From contig JADKGN010000005.1 of NCBI GenBank assembly GCA_016722705.1, forward strand, positions 603,204-667,203: a stretch of 64,000 nt of DNA. The letters run 5' to 3'. Under the pieces are notes generated by a model. The model made no database searches. It was not told the origin of the DNA and saw only the letters and a list, made by a program, of their open reading frames with translations. The stretch comes from Candidatus Dechloromonas phosphoritropha. GTDB taxonomy: Bacteria > Pseudomonadota > Gammaproteobacteria > Burkholderiales > Rhodocyclaceae. The position numbers and the translations under genes are program-made. Below, piece by piece: positions 46,573 through 55,103 of the stretch; the stretch's first letter is position 1; every line of letters starts with the position of its first letter.

Positions 46573-47297
46573 ACTGCACCCGCAAAAATTGGGTTGTCCG
46601 ATTCGGCGGATTTGGCGCCCTGAATGATTTCATCCTCCCAGCGTCGTCCGGTGAGCCAGGTTGCCGGGTGCGGGACGAACTGTCCGCCATCCTTCTGCCA
46701 GTCGGCTGATGCCTTCTGGCGTTGTAGCCCTGCCAACAGTTCATTAAGCATCTGGCCGGCCAATTTGGCCTTGGTCCATGCCTTCATGGCCCTGACCTTG
46801 TCGACCTTTTTGGGATATGACTGCCAGAAGTCAGAGAAACCACTATCCACATCGACGGCAGGCGATGAAGCAATGCGCAATTTTTGCGCAGTGCGCATTA
46901 CTGGTGGTTCTTGATGGTTAACTGATGGTTCGCCTGTCAGAACAGACAGGGGTTTTGGGTACGTTTTGACAGGGGTAGCGGTACGTTTTGACACCCTGTC
47001 AGAATTGACAGCCCCTGTCAGAACGGACAAAGGGGAAGCTTTCAATACGACACGGTAGCGATTTGTGCCATGCGGGCCTTCGTTCTGCTGGACTTCAAGT
47101 TCGCCGCTGGACCGAAGCGCCGCAAGTATTTTATTGGCGTTTCGCGCCTTCATCCGGCACTTGGTGGCAAGGGTCTGCACAGAAGGCTAAGCGTTCCCCT
47201 CATCGTCGGCGAAGTCCGCGATAGCCAAGAGCATGAGCAAATCGTTGCCCTGATTGACGCTAAATTCCCATACGCGAGCCATGGTTTTGACGCTCAT
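46569..47297 (-). pseudogene. phage-type replication protein with an internal amber codon
   Basis: From ATG 47297 it reads MSVKTMARVWEFSVNQGND, then LLMLLAIADFADDEGNA, a TAG, and PSVQTLATKCRMKARNANKILAALRSSGELEVQQNEG: a helix-turn-helix (GntR/DnaD-like) start as in phage O-type replication proteins. The C-terminal part FSDFWQSYPKKVDKVRAMKAWTKAKL and PHPATWLTGRRWEDE is also typical. Residue 37 should be tyrosine (AYPSVQTLA). A GTG at 47180 could restart translation after the stop but would lose part of the DNA-binding domain. Confidence 0.75.
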
Positions 47298-47298
47298 G

Positions 47299-47520
47299 CT
47301 ATACCCCTACTGCGCGCGCAATGCGGCGCATGGCCGTCGAGTAGTTGCAAGATTCGACGCCTTGATTTGCCGCAATCCAAGCTGATTTTGCATACTCATA
47401 GCCAGCGATGCCGCTACCAAAGCGGCGGCGGATGCTGGCAGATGTGGCAAACTGAGCGCTGAACGTTTTCCCCTTGCCGCCCATGCCAGCCAGTGTGGGT
47501 GTTTCCTTTTTTGGTCGCAT
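47299..47520 (-). CDS. hypothetical protein of the prophage-like module
   Basis: I use the ATG at 47520, preceded by AGAGG, giving 73 residues (MRPKKETPTLAGMGGKGKTF, SIRRRFGSGIAGYEYAKSAWIAANQG). The function is unknown. It ends just before the replication protein starts. Confidence 0.5.
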   Translation of the reverse strand: MRPKKETPTLAGMGGKGKTFSAQFATSASIRRRFGSGIAGYEYAKSAWIAANQGVESCNYSTAMRRIARAVGV

Positions 47521-47618
47521 GATTGCGCCTCTGATAGAGAGACGGCACTCTTGCGCCTGGTGGAAAAACTTTGTCATCCATGGCGTTGCCATGGCTATGA
47601 TCGCGAACATGGAGCCGA

Positions 47619-47984
47619 CTACGCTTGGCCGGCCAGTTCTGATGCCGTTAGTTTTGCCTTGGGCTCAGTGCGCCCGCGTTCGGCGATTTTTGACAAGGCC
47701 CTGCGCACTTCATCAACAGGCCAGAACGAACTGCGTCCGCGTTTGATTGGTGCCGGAAACTCGCCCCTAGCGATCGCTTCGTAAAGCGATGTACGCCCGC
47801 CCGGGAAAACGCCTTTTATGCCGTGGCGAGGTCGGCTCGGTTTGTTGAATGGACGGCTCTCGCGCTTCGCCAGTTCGGCCTTTTCGGCATTGCGCGCTGC
47901 CTCGTCAGGGGTAACTTCAGGACGCCCGATCAGGGCATCGGTCCCGACAAATCCTTCTTGCGGAAGAATGGCTGGATTAATCAT
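47619..47984 (-). CDS. AlpA-family phage transcriptional regulator
   Basis: The 121-residue protein has a disordered N-terminus and then GIKGVFPGGRTSLYEAIARGEFPAPIKRGRSSFWPVDEVRRALSKI. This is the AlpA/MerR-like winged helix with the FPAPIKxGxxSxWxxxEV pattern. Such proteins switch prophage or satellite excision and replication genes. It is upstream of the replication module on the same strand, consistent with control of it. Confidence 0.85.
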   Translation of the reverse strand: MINPAILPQEGFVGTDALIGRPEVTPDEAARNAEKAELAKRESRPFNKPSRPRHGIKGVFPGGRTSLYEAIARGEFPAPIKRGRSSFWPVDEVRRALSKIAERGRTEPKAKLTASELAGQA

Positions 47985-48044
47985 CTTGCGAACTCTTTTT
48001 TGTGCTGGCGCTCGCAGTTTACCGCTGTTATTTTGGACGTCCGG

Positions 48045-48383
48045 TTAAATGTCCAAATACGGCTTTTGGGTTTTGAGAATGCGCTTCAAGTGGCGATATT
48101 TCGATTCTTTTGAAGTTGATTTATTTTCTCTATACAGACCAAGTTCGACAATGAGAAGGTCAAGAATCTCATTTTTCTTCCTGCTGTTTTTCGGAAGAGA
48201 GAAATATCCTTTAGTTGTTGCAGATTTACGCAGTTCATCGTGGTCAATCTCAGACGGCCTATCCTCACCGATTCTGTTTGATTTTTGCGCCATAGAAAAG
48301 GATTTGTCGAACACAAATGCACCGGGATCTTTTTTCACTTGATCCATAATCTCTAAAGCAAATACGTATCTGGCAACATCCAT
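48045..48383 (-). CDS. hypothetical protein, AT-richer than neighbours
   Basis: The 112-residue basic protein (MDVARYVFALEIMDQVKKDPGAFVFDKSF, SLPKNSRKKNEILDLLIVELGLYRENKS) is not assigned. Its region is visibly richer in A and T than the surroundings, as expected of recently acquired phage DNA. The 48384-48454 stretch between it and the next IS has no gene. Confidence 0.5.
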   Translation of the reverse strand: MDVARYVFALEIMDQVKKDPGAFVFDKSFSMAQKSNRIGEDRPSEIDHDELRKSATTKGYFSLPKNSRKKNEILDLLIVELGLYRENKSTSKESKYRHLKRILKTQKPYLDI

Positions 48384-48609
48384 GTCACGGTCTCGCCAAG
48401 CTTCCGGCCTCTTCCAATACCCTGTTTCTGACGACCAGACTCCATCAGAAAACCCATTCCATTACACACAAATTATCACTACTGTCCGGTCAAATGAGCA
48501 CTCGAACTGCCGAGCGCCGTGACTGACGGGGCTTTCCAAGCGAAAAGGTGTGGTGTCGATTTGAAATCGGCGAAAAATGGCCCTTCGAAATTTTCTGAAG
48601 GGTGTTGCC

Positions 48610-49801
48610 ATGAACGCCGGCAAGACACTGTTTTCCCAGTTGATGGATTTCCTGCCGTGGTCGACATTCAATCGCTATGTCACACGCTACAGCGGCGACA
48701 AAGGCGTTCGCACACTGAGTTGCGCCGAACAATTTCGGGTGATGGCCTTTGCACAACTGACATATCGGGAGAGCTTGCGGGACATCGAGACCTGTCTGTC
48801 GGCGCAATCCGCCAAGCTGTACCACATGGGATTTCGCGAGCCGGTACGGCGTGCGACATTGGCCGACGCAAACGAATCGCGGGATTGGCGCATCTACGCC
48901 GACTTTGCCGCGCGGCTGATTGTCCAGGCAAGAAAGCTCTATGCCAGCGAAGACTTGGGCCTGGAATTGTCGAACACCGTGTATGCGCTCGATTCGACCC
49001 CCATCGACCTGTGCCTGTCGGTATTTCCCTGGGCGCATTTCCGTACCACCAAGGCGGCGGTGAAGATGCATACGCTGCTCGACTTGTGACCAGAGGAAAT
49101 CCCTGTGGGACGCGGCAGTATTCCCAGTTTTATCCACGTCTCCGACGGAAACTGCACGATGTCCATGCGCTGGACTTGCTGACCCCGGAAGCCGGTGCGA
49201 TTTACGTCATGGATCGCGGTTAGGTTGATTTCGCCCGCTTGCACAGGCTGCATCAGGCGGGGGCTTTCTTCGTGACCCGTGCCAAATCGAACCTGAATTC
49301 CCATCGCGTCTATTCGGCGCCAACCGACCGCAGTACCGGTATTCTCTGCGACCAGACGATTGCCCTGGATGGCTATTACACCCGGCGCGACTATCCTGCC
49401 CAGTTGCGGCGTGTTCGATTCAAGGATGCCGAGACCGGAAAAACGCTCGTCTTCCTCACCAACCAGATGATCTTGCCGGCAGCAACGATCTGCGCGCTTT
49501 ACAAAAGCCGCTGGCAGGTCGAGTTGTTCTTCAAGTGGATCAAGCAGCATCTTCGAATCAAACAGTTCTTCGGTACTTCAGAGAACGCGGTCAAGACGCA
49601 AATCCGGATCGCGGTGTCGGTCTATGTGTTGGTCGCCATTGTTCGGAAAAATTGAAGCTCGACGTTTCCCTCTACACTTTGCTACAGGTTTTATCCCTCA
49701 CCCTATTCGAGAAAATGACCTTGCAGCAGGCGTTCCCGGGTGACGATTACAGATCCGGAGCGCACCCGGTTTGCAACCAATTGAATTTATTGGGAATCTA
49801 A
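48610..49801 (+). pseudogene. IS4-family transposase with four or more lesions
   Basis: It starts MNAGKTLFSQLMDFLPWSTFNRYV and shows YALDSTPIDLCLSVFPWA (first DDE aspartate region). Translation stops at LLDL because of a 24-27-base insert that brings TGA. Downstream, SIPSFIHVSDG is followed by a frameshift near 49148, and VHALDLLTPEAGAIYVMDRG by a TAG at about 49221. A good frame continues VDFARLHRLHQAGAFFVTRAK and YKSRWQVELFFKWIKQHLRIK (YREK region). Another frameshift near 49650 precedes the normal C-terminus. Clearly inactive. Confidence 0.88.
49087..49113 (+). repeat. 24-27-base micro-insertion (copy C)
   Basis: TGACCAGAGGAAATCCCTGT-GGGACGC lies between LLDL and RGSIPS-type sequence in the IS4 transposase, where relatives read straight through. 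It shares GACCA.AGGAA.TCCCTGTGGGA with copy B (21697) and the TCCC-TGT-GGGA hairpin. Here its first codon is TGA, so it truncates the protein. Confidence 0.65.
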
Positions 49802-49853
49802 CCGGACAGTAGTGACAAATTATTCAAAATTACACTTCGAAGTTGAACTCGCG

Positions 49854-51184
49854 TCATAACGCATGAGCCTCTCTCGCGAATCTGATCCCGGCGGCGAAAT
49901 CGACGACGCGTTGAAGGCCAAGCCAAAGGGTCTTCACCCCTGGCTCGCCATCGCCCTTGCGGGCCAGAAATCCGCCAAGCATCGCCACCAAGCGCACCAC
50001 TTCATTGAGCCTGGGCGGCGTCTTGGGCACCTTCTTCCGATTCAGGATGTAAGCCGCTTGCCATTCGTCCTGCTCGAACAGCAAGGCTGCATCCAGGTCT
50101 GGGCAGGTACGGCCCAGGCGCATGAGTCGGGCAATCCGCCAAGCCACCACCATGAACAGCGCCAGCGCCCGTTCCAGCCGCGCCACGGTGCTCAACTGCA
50201 ACGCCTCTACGCGGCAGCCGTTCTTGAGGACATGGAAGAACAGTTCGATCTCCCAGCGCGCCCGGTACCAGTCGATCAGTTCGGTCGCCGCTTCGAAAGA
50301 GTTAATCGGCCGATTGGTCAGCAGCCGCCATTCCACCGGCTTCACGCCCTCGGGGCACTTTCTTCTCGCGCCACCAGACAACTCACCTCGATCCGGCTCC
50401 CCTTGCCGTCGGAGACCGTCACCCGCTTTGCCCAGACTCGTTGCCGAACGTCCCGCGCCTTCTGTCCTTGCCGCGAAGGCATCGTGAAGCGGATGCCGCC
50501 GAGCGCTTCGCTGGCCAGGACCTCAGTCCACAGCTTGCCGCCCTCGGGAAGCGCCCGATTGTGCTGGGAACGAATCAGCCAGTCGGCGGGATGCCCCAGG
50601 CTCGCGGGCTTGCACCATCAGGGCCACGATGTCCGCCTCCCGATCCGCCACATACACCAGCCGGGTGTCCGGCATGCTGCTCGCCAACTCCGCGATGCGG
50701 GTGTAGCCCTCCGTCCAGCGGGTGCTTTCCAGCAGGCCACCTCGTTGGCCGTTCGCGTCCTTGGGTTCGCGTGCCCACATCCAGGCGTCCAGAACACCCA
50801 AGGGTTCACGCTGCGGACTGACCGCGTAGGTGGGATGCACGTACATCCCGCGTTGGGCTTCATACGAGAGCGGCCCCAGACCGGCAATGCGCTGACCATT
50901 GAAGTCGAGTTCCGTGGTGTCTTGGATGCACAGCACCACCGGATGCGCCCGCATGCGCGTTTCGGCGCTTCCCAGTGCGAGGCCAGGATGGCTTCCCATG
51001 CGATGTCGTCCTGCGCAAAACGATACGCCGCCTGGGTTTCCGCCCAGCCGCCGCAGGCTTGCGGGATACTGGCCATCGGATTGGCTGCCATGCGCTCCGC
51101 CAGCAGCACCGTGCGCTTGTCCAGACGCCGGTCGCCCAGGTCGATCGCCTTGAATTCTTCCGCTGCCCAACCCATCACATCCAC
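49854..51184 (-). pseudogene. Tn5-like transposase, copy 2, frameshifted
   Basis: The N-terminus at 51184-51175 (M(DV)MGWAAEEFKAIDLGDRRLDKR) runs to HWEAPKR, where a missing C shifts the frame. The family frame resumes MRAHPVVLCIQDTTELDFNGQ to VQAREP, where an extra C shifts it again. The C-terminal block (EWRLLTNRPI to FAREAHAL, 50381-49854) matches copy 1 almost exactly. The lesions differ from those of copy 1, so decay was largely independent. One phenylalanine codon is also missing (YRFAQDD versus YRFFAQDD). Confidence 0.85.
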
Positions 51185-51278
51185 CCAGCATTTCTTGCAA
51201 AGTCAGCATGTTACGCAGAGGTGTTGAAGTTGTGTGTAATGGAATGCTTCTTACCCCGGCGAACATGCAAGGAGCACA

Positions 51279-51377
51279 ATGATGGAGCACTTGAAGCGAT
51301 TCTTTCTACCCTTGTTCTTGGCGGCATTGGTTGCACTTTCATGGCTAGGTCCATCCCTTTATATACAACTCACATGA
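51279..51377 (+). pseudogene. N-terminal fragment of a membrane or secreted protein
   Basis: After AAGGAG the frame reads MMEHLKRFFLPLFLAALVALSWLGP, a signal peptide or first transmembrane helix, and then enters the neighbouring IS end (from 51352) and stops. It is the only non-IS sequence between two Tn5-like elements. The rest of the gene is not found in the window. Confidence 0.5.
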
Positions 51378-52847
51378 CATGACGGATCTCGCGCATATGC
51401 TCTACGCCGGAGACGAAATCGCGCAAGCGCTGAATGCCGAGCCAGAGGGATTTGACGCCGGGTTCGCCGTCGCCCTTACGGGCGAGGAATCCGCCGAGTT
51501 GCGCGATCAGGCGGATGACCTAGCGAACCGCCGGCACCTTCTTCGGTGGCTTCTTCTTGTTGAGGATGAAGGCGCCGGCCCATTCCGTTTCGGAGAAGAA
51601 CAGATCGGCAGACCACTGCGGGTGGATGCGTCCCAGGCGAATCAGACGGGCGAGGCGCCAGGAAACGACCAGATAGACCGCCAGCGCCAGTTCCAGCTTG
51701 CTCTGGCTGCCCAGTTGCAAGGCCTCGACCCGGCAGCCGTTCTTGAGTACATGGAACAAGGTTTCGATCTCCCAGCGGCAGCGATACCAGTCGATCAATT
51801 CGACGGCCGCCTCAAGACCGGCGACTTCACGATTGGTCAGCAAGCGCCATTCGACCGGCTTGCAGCCGGTGGGCGTTTCGATTTCGGTGGTGATCAGACA
51901 GGTCACGCGGACGTGGCGGCCGTCCGTGTCAGGAGTGGGAAGGTCGACCGCCTGGCTTCGCAACTGCTGGCGCACAATCCATTCCGGCTGCCCGTGCCGC
52001 GATGCCAGGGTGAATTCGATCTCGCCGAGCGGCGCTTCGGCAAGAGTTGCCGCCCACAGTTTGCCGCCTTGCGGCAAACAGCGGTTGTGCTCGGCGCGAA
52101 TCAGCCAGTCTGCTGGCGTCCCCAACACCTGGGCGCGGTGCATCAGGCCGACCATGTCCGCTTCGCGGTCGGCCACATAGACCAACCGCGTTTGTGGCAT
52201 CGTCGCCGCGGTTTCGGCGACCCGCTCGTAGCCTTCGATCCAGCGCGTGCTCTCGCTGATGCCCGGCCGGCTTCCGTCGGCCGCTTTCGCCTCTCTCGCC
52301 CACATCCAGGCGTCGATCACCCCGAGCGGTGCGCGTTCCGGCGTGACCGCATAGGTCGGATGCAGATACATGCCGCGCTGGGCTTCATACGAGAGCGGCC
52401 CGAGTCCTTCGATCTTTGGCCGTTGAAGTCCAGTTCGGTGGTGTCCTGAAGGCACAGCACGACTGGGTGTTGCGCCATGCGCCCTTGGCTGCAATCCATG
52501 TGTGGTTGCAGGATCGATCGCCAGGTCAGCCCACGCTTGCCAGCGCTGGCCTGGTCGAAGAAGCGGTAAGCCGCCAGCGTCTCCGCCCAATCCCCGCAGG
52601 CGCCCGGTATGCTCGCCGTCGGCTGCTCGGCAAAGCGCGTGTCGCCAGTTTGATCAGCCTCAGCTTCAGACGTCCGTCCCCAAGTTCAGCCCCGCCAAAT
52701 TCGTCTCCCGCCCAGTTTGCCATCGCCCGATCCCCATGAAAATGGGAAGGACCAAGCAAGGGGTATACCAGATAAATTTAATCAACTACTTGCCAGGGGC
52801 GCATCGGGCGGTCAGATTATGATGAGTGAGTTGTGTATAACGAGATG
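51352..52847 (-). mobile_element. Tn5-like element, copy 3 (divergent)
   Basis: The ends CATCCCTTTATATACAACTC (51352) and, reverse complemented from 52847, CATCTCGTTATACACAACTC are imperfect inverted repeats of the same type as copies 1 and 2. The transposase is only moderately similar to theirs. The 9-base flanks GGCTAGGTC and GGTTGGGGG are not a duplication. Confidence 0.78.
51378..52723 (-). pseudogene. Tn5-like transposase, copy 3, frameshifted with a stop
   Basis: The N-terminus MANWAGDEFGGAELGDGRLKLRLIKLATR (from 52723) is followed by at least two frame changes before HPVVLCLQDTTELDFNGQ and GLGPLSYEAQRGMYLHPTYAVTPERAPLG. The main block runs through YVADREADMVGLM and YRCRWEIETLFHVLKNGCRVEALQ to a TAG after VPAVR (51520). 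Beyond it the frame still reads VIRLIAQLGGFLARKGDGEPGVKSLWLGIQRL. Inactive. Confidence 0.85.
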
Positions 52848-52849
52848 GG

Positions 52850-53155
52850 TTGGGGGCGGCTCCCGGTGTCAAAGGGGTGAACTTCTTTGATCCTGCCGAG
52901 AAAGCCTTGCTGCAAACCATGCAACGCGGCGAGTTCAACATTCACGGTTGGCGTCGTGCCGATCTTCTCAGCTATCTGAAGCTCACTCCGTCCGCCATGT
53001 CGCGCCAACTTGCCCGACTGCGTACGCTCGGCTTGATCAAGAAAGTCACTCATACCTATCGCTACTACCTCACTCGATTGGGACGTTCAGTCGTCGCTGC
53101 GGCCTGCTCATTGACCCGCTTCAACATAGTGCCAACCATGGCTTGCGCATCCTGA
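52850..53155 (+). pseudogene. C-terminal winged-helix fragment of a mobile-context protein family
   Basis: The residues FFDPAEKALLQTMQRGEFNIHGWRRADL, then LSYLKLTPSAMSRQLARLRTLGLIKKVTHTYRYYLTRLGRSVVAAACSL form a winged-helix domain. I recall this as the C-terminus of a family of roughly 450-residue proteins of unknown function whose N-terminus reads like the fragment at 53369. The first two thirds are missing here, cut by the copy 3 element. The function is unknown. The 53156-53278 spacer shows no gene. Confidence 0.6.
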
Positions 53156-53278
53156 ATTCTTCTCATGATTTGTGATGATTGAACTGGTTAGTGACTAAAA
53201 CAATCGGAAACACTAACGAGGCTCTGCCTCAGACCGACAAGTGGTATTGGTGATTTTTTGGTGGCAGTGGTTTAAGGT

Positions 53279-53364
53279 GGCTCCAGTCGAGCCTGCTGGG
53301 ACAAGCCCAGAAAATTTGGAGCTCGAAGCTCAATGGGTCCGAAGACCCGTGGACGACTGGAGCC
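53279..53364 (+). ncRNA. putative four-way-junction leader RNA that masks an RBS
   Basis: GGCTCCAGTCG (53279-53289) pairs perfectly with CGACTGGAGCC (53354-53364). Inside are three hairpins: CTGGG-ACAAG-CCCAG (53296-53310), GAGCT-CGA-AGCTC (53319-53331) and GGGTC-CGAA-GACCC (53335-53348). The GGAG at 53359-53362, six bases before the ATG at 53369, lies in the closing helix, so folding would hide it. It looks like a cis-regulatory element of the following gene. No Rfam family is recognised. Confidence 0.6.
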
Positions 53365-53368
53365 GGAC

Positions 53369-53466
53369 ATGACGATACCACACAGCGTAAGCGACGTTCT
53401 GGAAAATCATGTGGTGCTGGAGAGCGAAAGCATCGACCGGATGTACCTGAACGTGTACGTACCTGC
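53369..53466 (+). pseudogene. N-terminal fragment of the same winged-helix protein family
   Basis: MTIPHSVSDVLENHVVLESE, then SIDRMYLNVYVP is the highly conserved start of the family whose C-terminus lies at 52850. After about 32 residues it is joined to an unrelated traU fragment. The ATG is four bases past the structured leader. The order (C-terminal piece first, then leader and N-terminal piece) suggests that two copies once stood in tandem or that a rearrangement occurred. Confidence 0.6.
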
Positions 53467-53856
53467 ACCGGCAAGTTTCCCAATCCGATCACCGACATCT
53501 GCTGGTCGTGCATCCTGCCGATCAGCATTGGAGCCGCGCGCATCGCCAACTTCGGCGACCAGGAGGACACCGACAACCCATCGAGCCCCGTCTGCAGTTG
53601 TGGCGTCAATCCGGTCATCGGCCTGTCCATCGGTTTCTGGGAGCCGGCACGGCATGTCGAAGTGGTGCGCAAACCCTTCTGCCTGGTATCGCTCGGCGGC
53701 ATCGATCTCGACCCGGGCATTCCGGCGCCGGAAGCGGCGCGCTTCACCCGCCCGGAAGGCGATGGCGACGGCGGCAGCTTCTGCCAGGCGCACTTCTACG
53801 TGAACCCGGTGATGTATTGGCTGGACGTGGTGACCGACTTCCCCTGCCTGGAATAA
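53467..53856 (+). pseudogene. traU: TraU conjugation protein fragment
   Basis: The frame reads FPNPITDICWSCILPISIGAARI, then PSSPVCSCGVNPVIGLSIGFWEPARHVEVVRKPFCLVSLGGI and QAHFYVNPVMYWLDVVTDFPCLE before a stop. This is the N-terminal half of TraU, a periplasmic pair-formation protein of F-type or integrating conjugative elements. The signal peptide and the C-terminal half are missing. It indicates that a conjugative element once occupied this place. Confidence 0.8.
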
Positions 53857-53910
53857 GCGAGAGCGTGCAGCCCTCCGTGAACAGTGACTTGGGATAGGGA
53901 GCAAAAAACC

Positions 53911-55029
53911 ATGACAGCGCACAACGCCGACAACGAACGGATCAAGCGCCGATACTTCGCCTATTTGAAAGAAGCGATGCGCCACAGCGAGCCGACGGTG
54001 GACGCGGTCGCAAAGGCCTTGGCGCGGTTCGAGGCCGATACCAAGCACCGTGATTTCAAGGCGTTTCACTTCGAGCAGGCCATCGCATTCAAGAGGCACC
54101 TGGGCGAGCAGAAAGCCCAACGATCCGGGGAGAAGCTGAGCAAGGCGACCCTGAACGCCACCTTCGCGCACGTCAAACGATTCTCCCACTGGCTCGCTGG
54201 GCAACCGGGCTACAAGTCGCGCCTTCAATATTCCGACGCGGATTATTTCAACCTGTCGGAAAAGGACGTGCGCGTTGCGACGGCCAGGCGGGAGCAGGCG
54301 GGGCCGACTGTGGAACAGGTGAAGCACGTCATCGCCATGATGCCGACCGAGAGCGCGATCCAGCGCCGCGACCGCGCCCTCATCGCGTTCACGCTCTTGA
54401 CCGGCGCACGAGACAGCGCCATCGCCTCGCTGAAGCTGAAGCACGTCGACCTCGTCGCCGGCTGCGTCCATCAGGACGCGCGTGAGGTTCGGACCAAATT
54501 CAGCAAAACCTTCACAACGTACTTTTTCCCGGTTGGGGATGAGATTCGCCGAATTGTCGAGGAGTGGGTGGCGTTTCTTCAGGCTGAGATGCTCTGGGGC
54601 AATGACGATCCGCTCTTCCCGGCGACAAATATCGCACTGGGCGACTCTCGGCAGTTTGAAGCGGTCGGTCTGAAACGGGCACATTGGAGCAGCGCTGCGC
54701 GAATTCGCACGATCTTCCTGGAAGCCTTCGCCAGTGCCGGGCTGCCGTACTTCAACCCGCACAGCCTTAGAAATACTCTCGTTCGGTTCGGACAGTCGGT
54801 CTGCAAGTCCCCGGAGGATTTCAAGGCTTGGAGCCAGAATCTTGGCCATGACAAGGTTCTGACTACCTTTCTTAGCTATGGTCAGGTCGAGAGCCGCCGG
54901 CAGGGCGAGATCATTCGTGGTTTGGGGACACCACAACTCGCCGCGCAGTCAGATGTCAGCGTGCTTGCCAAGGCGCTGGCCCGTGAGCTGCGCGATTCGG
55001 GCATAGGAACGCTGGTCGATAGCACCTGA
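53911..55029 (+). CDS. tyrosine recombinase (integrase)
   Basis: I choose the ATG at 53911 (MTAHNADNERIKRRYFAYLKEA), with GGGAG upstream, giving 372 residues. The core-binding domain spans about 1-130. The catalytic domain has LLTGARDSAIASLKLKHVD (R), a lysine in REVRTKFSKTF, NPHSLRNTLVRFG (HxxR) and NLGHDKVLTTFLSYGQVESRR (H and Y). It is complete. It adjoins a traU remnant and a BREX locus, so it is probably the island integrase, transcribed convergently toward BREX. Confidence 0.9.
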   Translation: MTAHNADNERIKRRYFAYLKEAMRHSEPTVDAVAKALARFEADTKHRDFKAFHFEQAIAFKRHLGEQKAQRSGEKLSKATLNATFAHVKRFSHWLAGQPGYKSRLQYSDADYFNLSEKDVRVATARREQAGPTVEQVKHVIAMMPTESAIQRRDRALIAFTLLTGARDSAIASLKLKHVDLVAGCVHQDAREVRTKFSKTFTTYFFPVGDEIRRIVEEWVAFLQAEMLWGNDDPLFPATNIALGDSRQFEAVGLKRAHWSSAARIRTIFLEAFASAGLPYFNPHSLRNTLVRFGQSVCKSPEDFKAWSQNLGHDKVLTTFLSYGQVESRRQGEIIRGLGTPQLAAQSDVSVLAKALARELRDSGIGTLVDST

Positions 55030-55103
55030 ATAGTCGATGCCGATGTAGCAAGCGAATGCCGGCATGGAACTATTGGCCAACAGTGCGTTCAAGGGATCGC
55101 CAA

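Larger units (their letters stand above)
48477..49814 (+). mobile_element. IS4-family element nested in the Tn5-like arm
   Basis: Terminal inverted repeats begin CACTACTGTCCGGT at both ends. The 9-base duplication ACAAATTAT flanks it at 48468-48476 and 49815-49823. Joining the flanks restores the Tn5-like end, which dates this insertion after the outer element. It holds one multiply broken transposase gene. Confidence 0.9.
48455..51246 (-). mobile_element. Tn5-like element, copy 2, carrying a nested IS4-family element
   Basis: The outer ends are CATTCCATTACACACAA at 48455 and its exact reverse complement ending at 51246. The transposase half (49854-51184) is very similar to copy 1 at 3696-5110. 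The left arm is interrupted 22 bases in by another IS (48477-49814). The 9-base flanks (CAGAAAACC and CTTCTTACC) do not match, so the element or its neighbourhood has been rearranged. Confidence 0.8.
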
